In this document: in pieces, positions 11,815 through 23,196 of the stretch
How the letters are laid out: the number at the start of each line of letters is the position of its first letter
Position numbering within the stretch: position 1 is the first letter of the stretch
Source of the DNA: Stereum hirsutum FP-91666 SS1
Taxonomy: Eukaryota > Basidiomycota > Agaricomycetes > Russulales > Stereaceae
NCBI RefSeq assembly: GCF_000264905.1
Contig: NW_006763132.1
Coordinates: 3,516,696-3,580,695 of the forward strand
Reading direction: 5' to 3'
Length of the DNA stretch: 64,000 bases
Notes under the pieces: model-generated
Seen by the model: only the letters and a program-made list of their open reading frames with translations
The model's database searches: none
Told to the model about the DNA's origin: nothing
Program-made: the position numbers and the translations under genes

Positions 11815-12373
11815 ATGGCTATTGCGCTGCCTCCCACCCACAATATTCCCTCCTTCCATGTCTTTGCTCATCTCTACATCCTCCTCTGCTTGGTCTCCAC
11901 TTTTATCCTATTCGTTCCTGCCCGTGCTCCTTTCATGAAACGGTAAAGAGCCTCTTGTTTCATAGATCGCACGAAGTGTGCTAGTCAATTTCATTGGCTC
12001 AAGGGTCGTTGTACTTCTTCTAAGCACCTTGGCATCTGTCATATTGCTCTCACTGACTGGTACGCTCTATTTATGGGCCCTACATCAGCTGAGAGGCCCT
12101 GAGGGAACAGCAAAAATTCAATCTCACACGGATTTCACCATTGGAGCACATAATGCGTGGTATAATATCATATTGCTCTCTGCAGTACAGTACGTGACAT
12201 GCCGTCTATTTGGTCCATCGTATCAGTATCAAGAAGATTCGGAGATGGAGAGTCGGGCTCCCCATCTTCAGCCACCGAGAAGGAAGGATGACTCTAATGT
12301 ATCTCAATTATCTACTCCACATGTCGCAGAAAGTTACTGCATAGACGATCTATCTTCTATCGGGGTTTCTTGA
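11815..12373 (+). CDS. Putative small multi-helix membrane protein
   Basis: I do not recognise the family. An ATG at 11815 opens MAIALPPTHNIPSFHVFAHL followed by a hydrophobic stretch (LYILLCLVSTFILFVPA). A second open stretch from about 11966 to the stop at 12371-12373 holds two more hydrophobic segments (VVVLLLSTLASVILLSL and NIILLSAVQYVTCRLFG) and a polar, acidic/serine-rich tail. The splice linking the two parts is uncertain: the acceptor catag before 11966 fits the frame, but the best matching donor is weak. Short length, helix pattern and polar tail suggest a 3-4 helix membrane protein of unknown function, or a fragment. Confidence 0.35.
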
Positions 12374-13975
12374 TCATTAACTGTACGGGGTTTCGCTAAT
12401 AGCGTTTTGTACAACATTCCATTTGCTGACCACTGCCCTCTTCGACTCGTTTCAAGGGATGTTTTTCTCTAGGCAGTTTGCTCAAGGCCTGAGTCCTGTA
12501 ATTCAGAGTGAGCATAGACCAGATACCTGTGACTGTTTATAACCCGTATACACATACGCTGATTTTTACCCCATTGAATTTGGATTTGGGCTAAGCGCCA
12601 CAACAAAAATAAAACCTCCTATGAGCACAGCCCTTTTAACACTTCCCAGGCTTGCGCGGAGGAAGTACCTTCGTCCCACTTAGGTGCAAGATTCCCCGGG
12701 ATCTGTTTTGTCCGTGCATCAGGTTCTCGATGCAAGCTGGATGCCCTGGACTGCAGATGCAAAGTGGATATTGTGAGTGCTCCCCCTTGATCGCGATGTA
12801 CCGTCTCTCTAACATAAGATATCCTTCCGCTCCCTTTCTATACCAATTCGGGTCTAACATGTTCCGATGAACACTGTCCCCATGAATTGAACAGGGATAT
12901 GACGGGCCGCACAAAGATTCGACTATCGTGTATGTAGTCGTGAGCTACAAGACCGTCACGCGTCCATTTTTGTGTCTTATTCCATGTGCTACTAACGTCT
13001 CAGTACTCCAATTCACCGATCTCGCGGCTCATCGACCCACTTACCAAGGGTACGTTACCTGAATCCTTGGTAGACCTGGTGCGTTTTCATTGGAATATTT
13101 TGGACACCATCACTGTGTCAGAAACACACGATGATTCGATCTGAAGGCGGGATGGAAGACGAACAGATACTACTGTGACAGTAGGTTCTAGCGGTGATGT
13201 CTAAGCAGCGGCGACATGTAGGGAAGCCGATGGTTCTTACGATTTCACTTCTGGTTTGTTTGTGGAGACTTCCTTGTACACAACGCCTTCGTGCTAGCAT
13301 GAGGTGAGTGATGATCACAATGAGATGATCACGATAGTGTGAGAAGCTGGTGAGGGCACACCATTCGTACCGCATTTGTTAGTTCTCGCTGCGTATTCAA
13401 TCACGACCACGTCTATACATTCGCCGCATCTTTCCATTACAGTAGCGTCTGGTGCACGAGTCCCTTCTCGATCTGTCTGCGTGCGCCTATCCATATAGAA
13501 TCATTCCATCTTTCCACCAGTGATGTTCCATCGTCGCGTACTTGTGATATTTCTGTGTATGTTCTTTTGCTCCCACATACTGAGTGGGCATCTAAAAGGG
13601 TACATGGAAACAAATACAGGTTTTGGAAGTCTAGGACGCCGCGTCCTAGACTGATATTTTTACCAGATGCTGTTTCCGAAGTTTGGAAGGCCATTAGATC
13701 ATGGCGCCGTCGCCTCGAGGCGATTCAAGGAAATCGCCGAGTCATTGGAAGTGGAGGGCATGGACCTTTGTGGACTCAGACCAAAGTCGTACAAGCCTGG
13801 CCCGGAGCGGGTTGTGTACTTCCATTTAAGACATGTTTGCACAGTACAGATCAAGCCGAGCGTGAGTACTTGCTGTGGTGTGCATGCAACAGAACGCTCA
13901 GCGCTTGCCCGTTGCCCTTCCTTCTAACCCCCACCTCGTCTGCTGATACCCACCACCAACCTGCCACTGCCCTCG
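12374..13975. other. Long stretch without recognised gene
   Basis: Open frames at 13555-14172 and 13667-13927 cover part of it but show no recognisable domain or splice-supported continuation. The rest is short frames only. Confidence 0.45.
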
Positions 13976-15014
13976 ATGCCTGCGCCTTGGAACCCGCGTG
14001 GAAAGGTACGACTTCTCATGCAGCTCGCGTTACGCTCGTGGTCACTCACCGAGGTTACTGTGCTGGTTCGGCAGCACTGCTACATCGACGACGGCAGCTC
14101 TCCTATAGCGCTGGGTTTGGCTACAACACTTGCCTCACAAGGAGCTCACGTCTCAATCCTTGTGCCCAGTGAGAACGAAGCTCTCACAACTGCACAAGCT
14201 ATCGAGGTGTGCAGTTCTCTTTGAGTTCAATTACTGTATTGAGGGGTCAGCTTCCTTTCTTCCCTAGGAACGTCGCCAATCTCCCGAGCAAATATTTGAA
14301 GTTCATGCTCACCTGATTCGCTCGTCGGATGAAGCAAATGCAGCATTGGAAAGAGTCATGTCTAAACACCGCGGACTGACTCCGGACGCCATATTCTGTT
14401 GTCCTGGCCAAATCGAGGCCAAAAGCTTCTTAGAGCTCACGAGCGACGACATGGCTGAAGCTATGCGAATTCTGTATGAAGCCCATGTATGGACCGTAAG
14501 AGTACGTACTCCAGCTATCTGACTTCTGCGTACTAAACGCCGCCGGCTATTCAATTCGTCAGAGTGCCACACGACTGAGCATTGAGCAAGGACGCTCACA
14601 GAAGGTCGTCATCGTATCGTCGAGTCTTGGCTTTAGGAGACCTCCGGGATATATACCTCATGCCCCTGCTGAATACGCCCTACTTTCTCTTCCCACTACT
14701 CTTCGGCAAGAAGCCGCCGGTATGGGCATCGACGTGCATGAAATCGTCCCTTCCGAGTCCGTGCCGGTAGCTGGTCCACCTTCTACTCTAAGTCCCGCGG
14801 ACGCTTCTAGGTTCTCCGGACAAGGCGCAAAAACGTTATTGGATGGTATGTTACACATGTCAATGAAATGTATCGCAATCTCAACGTTCCTTGTCCAGGA
14901 ATTCAACGCGGAGATCAGACGGTGGTTGTGAGTATCAACCAATTCTATTCGTCTCCCGGAGCAGGTCGAGGTATATTTGGCTTTGCATCTTCACTTCGGC
15001 AGACGTTTTTCTAG
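13976..15014 (+). CDS. KDSR-like short-chain dehydrogenase paralogue with lost catalytic residues
   Basis: It reads MPAPWNPRGK, then after an intron (about 14006-14078) HCYIDDGSSPIALGLATTLA, and further exons through DAIFCCPGQIEAKSFLELT, KVVIVSSSLGFRRPPGYIPH and IQRGDQTVV to a stop at 15012-15014. Exon positions and order match the intact reductase downstream (15793-17184), so the two are tandem paralogues. The cofactor motif TGGSSG of the partner is IDDGSS here. The YxxxK active site (YAPGK in the partner) is HAPAE. Both catalytic Tyr and Lys are therefore gone, while the frame stays open across about five exons. The N-terminal membrane helix and the usual C-terminal part are also missing or replaced. 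It may be a non-enzymatic partner or a young pseudogene. Function is unknown. Confidence 0.6.
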
Positions 15015-15792
15015 TCGCTGTCGTTCTGCTCAGATTGTCTTCCGTAGGAAATTGTCAGTGTAGCCTACGCTCCCGTTTACTTTGTGTCGTTGAACTTGCC
15101 ACGTCGTGTCAGTTTGTGAGGTTCTATTTCTGGCCAAGGTCAATCTGTGCGGAGAGTCGCTGGTGCTCATAATGTACTACAGCAATCGTTGTGTGTTCAC
15201 GTCTATGTACTCAAGGTGTTTACAACACGACTAAAACCAGATAACAATAAGTACTCCAATGTCCAGGTTTCCAGTATAAGCAGGAGATGGACTCGGAACG
15301 GATGCGTGTGTTCGAGTTCGAAGACTGTGAGCACCAGGTCGAAGAGGCGTAGAAGGCTAGACGGCTAGAAGAGTCAAGGATGGTTAAATGATACTTACGT
15401 TCAAGGTGCAGAATAACGAGAAGTAGATGAGGGATTGGGAATCGCCGGAGCAATTATCACTGTTGTTTCATGTATTTTGCGAGAAGAAAATTTTTCTTCT
15501 CGCAAGATACATGCCACCTGAGGTACTGATCCGACTCCAGTGTTTGCGTACACGAATGCACAGCGAGGATTACTGTCTCATCATCCACGGGTAGCATCAA
15601 ATAGTGCACCCACCATCCATGGACCAGGGTAAGTGCTAGGCTGAACTTGAGAGGCTGAAGGAGGCTGAAGCGCTCAGGCTGCCGAAGTGAGCTCGGCAAT
15701 GGACACTCGTCACGTGGGCCGTAGACAACGTTTTCGCTGCCTGTAACACCACTATCGTCTTGCTATTCATCTGGCCTTCCTCGCTTCGTTGT
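15015..15792. other. Intergenic stretch between the two SDR paralogues
   Basis: No gene seen. It holds a strong 45-base palindrome (separate entry) and the upstream region of the intact reductase. Confidence 0.5.
15469..15513. repeat. 45-base near-perfect palindrome
   Basis: The left arm catgtattttgcgagaaga (15469 onwards) is the reverse complement of the right arm ending at 15513, with one mismatch and almost no loop. It lies in the intergenic region about 280 bases upstream of the intact reductase. It could form a stable hairpin in RNA or a cruciform, or be the core of a small transposable element. No coding frame is involved. Confidence 0.8.
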
Positions 15793-17184
15793 ATGCTCGT
15801 CCTAATTGTGACCGTGGTCACTCTCGGAATCATGGTCTCCCTGCTACATATGATTGGAGGAAGAGGAAAATGGGATCCCCGAGGCAAAGTAGGCTCAGCT
15901 TTCATGGCGCCCGTCCTTGCCCACATTTTAGAGCTGACGACTATGACAGCATTGCTATGTGACCGGAGGTTCGTCTGGGCTGGGTCTTGCTCTGGCACTC
16001 CTTCTCGCTCGAAAGGGCGCAAATGTATCCATCGTCGCGCGCAATAAGAAGAGTTTAAAGGAGGCGCTAGCTCAGTTAGAGGTGCGTCGTGTCACCGTAA
16101 CAGCCTCTCTTTTACTGAATGTTTCTTGCTCTTTCTCCACTCCTTCTCAAAGGCTGCTCGTGTTAACAAAAGTCAAATCTTCAACTCTTACTCCTTCGCA
16201 CTGGATGCTTTCTCTACGACCGAAGACGCTTTCAATGCTGCATGTGAGCCATACGGTGGACGCTCACCGGACGCAGTTTTCCTTTGCGCTGGGAAGGCGA
16301 CACCAGGATTTTATATCGAGCAAGATGAGGAGTCCATAAGACGCGGGATGGACAGTACCTTCTGGGTAGCATCGTGGAGTGCTTTTGTGAGTTTGTTCCA
16401 CGCAATGTTTCCCTACCCTACGCCGCCATACCGATCTCGCTCCAAGGTAGCATCACGGCATATGGTTCGCCACCGCCAGGTTGGCAAGATCGTATTTGTT
16501 TCGTCTGTGCTTGGTTACATGTCCATGCTTGGATATTCAACGTACGCCCCCGGAAAACATGCTATCCGAGGTGCGTGCTCCGTTTATTGCGTATCTGGAG
16601 ATCTGTTCATCACTCACTTGAGCCGAATGTCTAGGTCTTGCTGAGGGTCTCAGGCAGGAGCTGCTTCTTTATTCAATAGATGTTCACCTATACTTCCCTG
16701 CGACTATATTCAGCCCTGGCTATGTAGAGGAGAACAAAACGAAGCCTAAGCTCCTTCTTGAGCTCGAAGCGACCGATGACGGTCTCTCACCGGAAAAATG
16801 CGCCGAGGGCTTGTTCAAGGGTACGCATTTATTCAGTCGCTCCTTGGTTATATTGGGCACTAAATGGCACCGGCCTTTGTCCAGGTCTTCAGCGAGGCGA
16901 CTTTCATATAACGGATACCTTTATTTGTGATGCGTTCCGCACTAATACTCGTGGCTCGACTCCTCATGGCAGTCAGGGGCTTAGAGATGCTTGTATCAAA
17001 CTTATTGGTTTGGTAAATATATACTCTGCTGGTGTGGTCATCTTTACTGACGCCGTATTGCTCATAGATCGCGCTTCCGTTGTGGCGGCGAGGGGTCGAT
17101 AAGTCTGTCATCGCTCATAGACAGGAGCATTCAGACTATTTGTCTGCTAAACAGTTTTTCGTCTCGGGGGACCGAGTCGAGTGA
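15793..17184 (+). CDS. 3-ketodihydrosphingosine reductase-like SDR
   Basis: Family members reduce 3-ketodihydrosphingosine to dihydrosphingosine with NADPH at the ER membrane (Tsc10/KDSR family). The N-terminus (ATG 15793) is a hydrophobic helix followed by GKWDPRGK. After intron 15889-15949 comes HCYVTGGSSGLGLALALLLA, the NADPH-binding TGxxxGxG motif. Downstream are FLCAGKATPG, the serine strand KIVFVSSVLG and the active-site YAPGK. The C-terminal half (LYFPATIFSPGYVEENKTKP) matches the KDSR-specific region. The stop is at 17182-17184. At least six introns obey GT-AG. It lies in tandem with a dead paralogue, convergent with the desaturase and close to an oxoamine synthase. That context suggests a pathway role in a sphingoid-like product. 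A housekeeping Tsc10 role cannot be excluded. Confidence 0.8.
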
Positions 17185-17342
17185 CATTGAGTGATACCGT
17201 TCAAGCTCATATGTTTATATCTTATCACACATAAATGTTTCTTAGCTGCGCTCGTTCGTTTAATAACACACAGTCTATCAAGAACGTACGAACACTAAAC
17301 GACTCGAATACACCAGACGCGGCTGACGTAGATCAAGGCACG

Positions 17343-18995
17343 CTACCGAAAGAATATGGGATTCAAAATTGACGTTCGTCTGAGCGCGAGTAGATCTTCA
17401 AGGCATGCGTAAGTAATGGACCAACTACCCCTCACTTTCCCGGGGTCACTTGAGCGATGTAAAGTCTTTGCGAAGGTGGCACCGCATGGTCGGACTTCCC
17501 TAGACACTCGACGCCGCCAGCGAGAATTCCAACTCGCTTCATCGCTAGAAGCTTTGGAAGAAGAACCGATTAGTCAGTACAGGTACGCAGATCGACCGGT
17601 GAACTAACAAACATTATGTGCAGCATTTGAATGCTCGTAGGTCCCACCGAAAAAAGCCGACGTATTGTCCTTTCCCGAGGACGTAGCCAACAGAGTCGGT
17701 CCACCAGGATGCTCGTCTAAGAAACCCGAAGCATCGTGTATATATCCTGACACAAGAATGAGCACACGATCCTTCGACTGCTCTTGGACTAGTAGGTGCA
17801 GGCCACGTTAAGCAAGAACGCAGAATACGATCAACCCAAATGAGACTTACAGCTCTCCCAAGATATAAGTGGAAGGCGATCCGCCTGAACTGGCCACTGC
17901 AAGCCGTCCTGCACGCCTTTCAGCTCTTTCAATTTCATTGTCAGAGCACCCTTCTCCACCTCGTTACTCGGAAACTCGCGCAGGCTACTGGCTAGGCCAA
18001 CAGCACCACACAGAGCGATAAACCACTTCGTCGGATCATACTGATACCATCGGAAAGCGTTGCGATAATCCATCGGGAATTGGTGGTGAAAGTTGTGGTA
18101 TCCCTCGCCCATCGTCAAAAGGGCCGAAAGGAAGTTGTCACGTGGAGTGTGTTTATCGTCGTACGGTGCGTCTCCGAGGTAATGCGCGATCGAGTTAATA
18201 CAGAAGGTGCTCTGCGACATAGATACTAGCGTCAGTCACGAGGTGATAACCAAAGAGAAAAATGTATGCGCGAACTGTACGTACGTGGTGGCATAAAGTC
18301 ATTCTAAGGGCACCTGCATAGCACAGGCCACCCGCCCAATCTCCCCAACAGATACCAGGTATCATAGTAGGGAGTGCATATCCCACGACGAATTGGAGAT
18401 AGAGGTACCAGCTATGCTGCCATTGCACCAGATCGTTCTTGCGTAGGTCCGAGACGTCGGCAGTCCCCGAGCGGAGATCCGTTTTGAACAACATCCACCC
18501 TATGTGCGTCCAAAATAGTCCTCTTTGAGAGTTATACGGATCGCCATCGGTGTCGGTATAACGGTGATGCGATCGATGTCGGCGAGCCCACCAATAGCAG
18601 GATCCTTGAACGGCTCCAGAGCCGGCAATAATCAAGACGTATTGCAGCGGGAGCGAGGCGTTGTAGGACCGATGTGCCCAGAGACGATGGTAGCCTAAGT
18701 CCCAGACCATTGTGGTAGTTGGATCGGAACAAAAGGTGCGGTAAACTGACCTGCTGTGATACCTGTGTAAAATGCTCTCGTAAATGACTTGGACATTCAG
18801 CTCTATACTCATAGGTATGAATGTTGGCTCACCCAGAGTTGTGAATATAAGATACGAGTATGCCCATACAAATGATTTGAATCGTAGGGGAACATAGAGC
18901 AGTCCATAGACTGCAATTATAGGGGTGATGATTAGGACGAAAGCACTGAATCGATGAACGCCCCGAATAGGAGGCCAGTTTTTTGAACCGAGCAT
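17343..18995 (-). CDS. Delta-9-type acyl-CoA desaturase with C-terminal cytochrome b5 domain
   Basis: This is a membrane di-iron enzyme that inserts a double bond in acyl-CoA (Ole1-like). Read from 18995: MLGSKNWPPIRG, two hydrophobic segments, then the splice-assembled GITAGYHRLWAHRSY (first His box HRLWAH), HRSHHRY (second), and GEGYHNFHHQFPMDYRNAF (third). A further exon from 17788 encodes the cytochrome b5 part: FQEQSKDRVLILVSGYI, then DEHPGG with the haem-region pattern and AFFGGTYEHSNAAHN. The frame then runs to a stop at 17343-17345. A 12-nt microexon (18751-18762) supplies GITAG (see findings). The first in-frame ATG is 18995, but the frame stays open to about 19234 where an acceptor-like site lies, so an upstream exon is possible. 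The gene is convergent with the reductase and divergent from the oxoamine synthase. Confidence 0.85.
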
Positions 18996-20737
18996 GTGCG
19001 AAAGTGGAGACTTAAGGATGAACGCAGGTGCAGCGGGAGTTTCTGGGGGAAACAGAGGATGTGAATGAATCTTCACTTCGTTGAGCAGCCCTAAAAGACT
19101 ATTCTCACAAGCATGAGATGAGACATCTTCGAATGTGATGATACATTTGTTTTCTCCATCATCGTAGACATCATACAAGGAACAGATAAAACGACACCGG
19201 AGAATGGAACGGTCTTGTGATTGCTGAGGTCGAATAGCGGCTTAGAAAGTATCAGTCAGAAGAAGTTGTCCACGGCCGCTGCGGTAAGATGTGATTCGTT
19301 CCCAGAACTAAGATATCATGAGGTATACGTCCCTCAATCAGAGAAGTTGAAGAGAAGTTAGTCTACAGCCTTGCCAGACTACTAGTATCCTGGTCGCAGC
19401 GCCTCTCACAGAAGCTCATACTGGCTGGATGTGGATCCACCAGGTGATGCAGTGATCCATGAAAGATCCGAATCCAGTCCAAGATGGAAGAACAAGACAG
19501 ACTTGATGCGGGACTGATGAGCCGACGAATGTATGACTGTTATGAGAACTAAAGAGCGGATTGGGACTTCTCCGTTTTGATCAAGAGACGCGATAGACCT
19601 TCCTACCTTCCCCACTAAGTACTAACCGCGTCACGGCTCCTGACTCTGCCAGTCCCGCGTCTACATGTGCCACTCGGTGATTCCTGTTCGAGCACACAGC
19701 CTTTTCGTAAGATGGGGGCAGTTCCTGTTCTTCGGCGCTGCATCCAAGTTTCGGCTAATAGACTTGTACACGGATGGATAAATAGGGATGTCGTCTCTCT
19801 CGATTTGTACCACGCAACTGATTGTCAAAAGACCATTTGGCGTGGGTTTCGCCGATGCGTCGAGAAAATAGTCGGCCCTCGGAGGAAGACCCGTTATGTG
19901 GGTCGGTGGCGACTAGATCTGTGGCATTGAGACATGGAGTATCGTCAAGAGCATGGGAGGCCTCTGAGCACCTACTGTAGCAGAGTGAACGAATTTAGTG
20001 ATACTGTGCGAAAAGCTACGTTGTTTCCCACCTTGCGTAGGCGGAGACTCAGCATTGTTTTGACCATTTGCATGATTTTCAGCCTACAGATTCATTAATG
20101 TCCAGAAAATGCACAAAACGAAAAATGAGAAAGTCATTCTGACCGCACACTACAGTTGAGTGGGCATAAAGTGGTAGGGTTTTCGTGTAGATAGTTAATA
20201 TTCAAGGATGGGAATCGGAGCTCCGGAGCGTGCCCTCAATGTGTAAAGTCATACGGGTAGTAGCATGGAAGACTCGAGAGGACGTTGTAGTCATTGCGTT
20301 CATCGCTCTGTAATGTGCCAAGTCGGTTTCATGTTCACTAAGTTTGATCGCGATTCCAGAGCGGTGTAAATATTTCCGGTGAGTGCAGAAGAGTTGCTCA
20401 CCATATTGACACTCCCAGGACTGGGTAATACAGGCAACTTCTTGCTTAGTTTGTGCGCGTACGGAAATCTGGCAGAATGTCACACGACCTAATATGTAGC
20501 ATTGGGCGTCGATCGACTAAGAGCCATCGATTCTGCTCCCCGGTCAGAATCTGATGTTGTTCTGATCTTTGTCGCAAAGTTGCTAACCGTTCGTCTTCAA
20601 GTTATTTCTAGATTCAGGACGATGGCGTCGTTCATATTACATTCATAGCAGTCTATTTTCGATAATCACCATCAGCTCGCTGTGTGCTGGCATTACGAGA
20701 GCTGAAACACCAGGAACCCGTGCAGATTCGTGTTTTG
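18996..20737. other. Intergenic region between desaturase and oxoamine synthase
   Basis: No recognisable gene. Open frames at 19406-19615, 19667-19930 and 20202-20483 show no domain. The region is the shared upstream area of two divergent genes and may hold common regulatory sites. Confidence 0.5.
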
Positions 20738-20857
20738 CACGGGAAAAGTAATGATTCAAACTAGGAAAGCTTTCCCGTGGTATCGGATCCGTCTACCTTA
20801 CTGGTAAGTCATGATCTCTTCTCAAGTTGTATCACAGCCTCACAATCTCCTATAAAA
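20738..20857 (+). promoter_or_regulatory. Promoter of the oxoamine synthase: inverted repeat and TATA box
   Basis: cacgggaaa at 20738-20746 is inverted as tttcccgtg at 20771-20779, a 9-base arm pair with a 24-base spacer. A TATA box (tataaaa) follows at 20851-20857, about 45 bases before the start codon. The paired sites could bind a dimeric regulator. That is inference. Confidence 0.55.
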
Positions 20858-20901
20858 GCTTCCGGTCATTTACCGTACAGAAAATAACAACTTGTACCAC
20901 C

Positions 20902-22369
20902 ATGCCTGTTACCACCGTGCTCTCCACAGCGCTTACCACTGCCTTGTTGGGGCGCCAGAGCAGAGGCACTCCCATCGAGGATCTCTTACACCCAAAACCG
21001 TCTTCCGCTCCTGACCTCTTTTCTAACGACTATCTCTCTCTTTCCACTGATTCTCTTCTACGAGATGCGTTTCTCAATCGTATCTCTCAGACCCCGTTGC
21101 TGTTTGGGTCGACGGGCTCGCGCCTCCTCAACGGCAATAAGTCAGTTCATATCGACTTTGAACTTCGTATGAAGAAGTTCTTCGGATCGCCCGCCGCCCT
21201 CCTCTGCAACTCTGGCTACGAAGCCAACACTGCTTTCTTCAGTGCGATCCCGCAGTCGTCTGATGTGATCGTCTTCGACGAACACATTCACGCATCTGTG
21301 AGGGATGGGATGGCGACTTCTCGCGCGCGCGGAGCACTCTACCCCTTCGCACATAACTCCACGTCGTCTTTCCGCCAGACTCTCGAGCGCGCGGTGCAAA
21401 ACCATCCAGGAGTGATGCTCGGAAAGGCAACAGTATTCGTCGCCGTCGAGAGCCTGTATAGCATGGACGGAGACTTCTGCCCCCTTCTCGATATTGTGGC
21501 AACAGCCAAAGAGCTCGTTCCAGATGTCTCCAGGCACATCGTCGTAGATGAGGCCCATACCACGGGGATTTGCGGGAAGGAGGGAAGAGGGCTAGTGTCC
21601 CTTCTTGGTTTGGAAGACGACGTTCACACTGTCTTGCATACCTTCGGAAAGGCCCGTGCTTTCTTGGGCGGTACGCACACCGACTAGATTATGGTTAGAC
21701 TCTCATTGACGTTTATTATTATTATTATTATTTACAGCCGTAATCCTGACGTCGCCCGTCATACGACACTATCTTATCAACTACGGGCGACCCGTCATCT
21801 ACAGCACCTCCCTCCCGTATTCCAATATCATAGCGCTGGATGCGTGCTTCGACTTCATGTCTACCCCGGCCGGTGACGAAGTATGCCTAACTCTCATGAT
21901 CTTTATGTCTTCCCGTTCACTCATGCGAAAATTGGTACAGTTGTCTCAGCGCTTGCAATTCAATGCGCGCTACTTCGAAGAGAATCTCAGAAAGGCGTTG
22001 ACGTCCATCTCACCAGGCCTTCTGACGCTGCCTCAACAGAAGAACGCCGGGATACCCGAAGATCTGCACTCCCCTATATTTCCCATTCTCACTCCTGGTT
22101 CGGAGTCGCTCGCCACCTACCTCAACTCGTTGGGATACGCTGCGCGTCTCATCCCGTACCCCGTGGTTCCCAAAGGACAAGAGAGGGTCAGAGTTGTGGT
22201 GCATGCCGGGAACACCACCGAAGATTTGGATACTTTTATCTCACGGGTGATGGAATGGGCGAGCAGCGTTCAGGGCTATTCAGGGACTGACAGGATTCTG
22301 ACTACGCAGTCCGACGACGCCCTGATGCCGGCTATGACACAACCTACCGCGATAAACGTTACCATGTAG
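20902..22369 (+). CDS. Alpha-oxoamine synthase (AONS/SPT-type, PLP-dependent)
   Basis: Enzymes of this family condense an acyl-CoA with an amino acid, with loss of CO2, to give a 2-amino-ketone. Members include BioF, serine palmitoyltransferase and oxoamine synthases such as Fum8. Three exons, 20902-21670, 21738-21880 and 21941-22369, give 446 residues. Visible motifs are FSNDYLSLS, GSTGSRLLNGN, the aromatic/PLP region LLCNSGYEANTAFFSAIP, VDEAHTTGICG (Asp and His around PLP) and HTFGKARAF with the Schiff-base Lys. The ATG at 20902 is preferred because the TATA box lies just upstream. A TTA/ATT microsatellite sits in intron 1. No transmembrane helix is obvious, unlike SPT subunits, so a soluble BioF-like or secondary-metabolism enzyme is more likely. 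The substrate cannot be read from sequence. Confidence 0.85.
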
Positions 22370-23196
22370 AGATGAGTTACTGTGGACGTCGCGAAACATG
22401 AAGTATATATATTCTTGGGTATTGTGACTTTTTTTTTTTCCTTTTGATAAAATATCTTCGTGTTACGTTCCGAAAGGCCATGTTCGACTACATATTTGAT
22501 TTTCGATCACCTCTTCTATTTATGTTTCGGCTGTTTCATGATTGGAAGTGAAATATATCTATTATGTGCCCCTCTGTACGTATACCGCCGTCAATGGGCT
22601 GAACATTGCCGCGCACGCCCACCAATCGCATGGATAACTGCATATGAACAATTAGAGGATATCTGAGGAGATATTATATGGAAATTAAGTGTACATGGCT
22701 TCTGTATTCTCACTTACACGAGTCCATAGATAAACTTTCCCGTTTAAGTACAAACGTGAGTGTGAGAAATCACCCCGAAAATGGAGGAAGGAAGGAAGGA
22801 AGGAAATATATTCTCTCTTCAGCGCTTCAGTGCTAGAGAATTGCCGCGGTCCTCGATACCTCACTTCCCATGTTTTCCCGGGCATCACCATCATTCCCTG
22901 CTCGGTGTCGTGTTCGGAAGATCTCGAAGCCCTCAAAGTTGTGTGAAGCTGTCGGGAGGAATCAACATCAGCTAAACTTTCTGATCATAGTACTAATTAG
23001 CGCCACATCGGGCCTCGGATCGATGAAGGCTAAATACGCTACAAAAATCCGTATCCTTTCGCCACACTTCTATCATGATTGAGAACGTATCTTAGCGCCG
23101 ATACTGTCTGAACTATATCAGCGCCATGATACTCGTCATTCTTTCGTATCCCTTCCCTCCCTGTGCGCTCATACGGATAATCTAGCCTGGTCTACG
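22370..23196. other. Intergenic stretch
   Basis: No gene seen. A short (ggaa) repeat lies at about 22785-22805. Confidence 0.5.

Noticed and set aside
19178..19234. Upstream extension of the desaturase frame as N-terminus
   Set aside because: The frame is open but has no ATG. The first in-frame ATG is 18995, so I kept that start and note a possible upstream exon.
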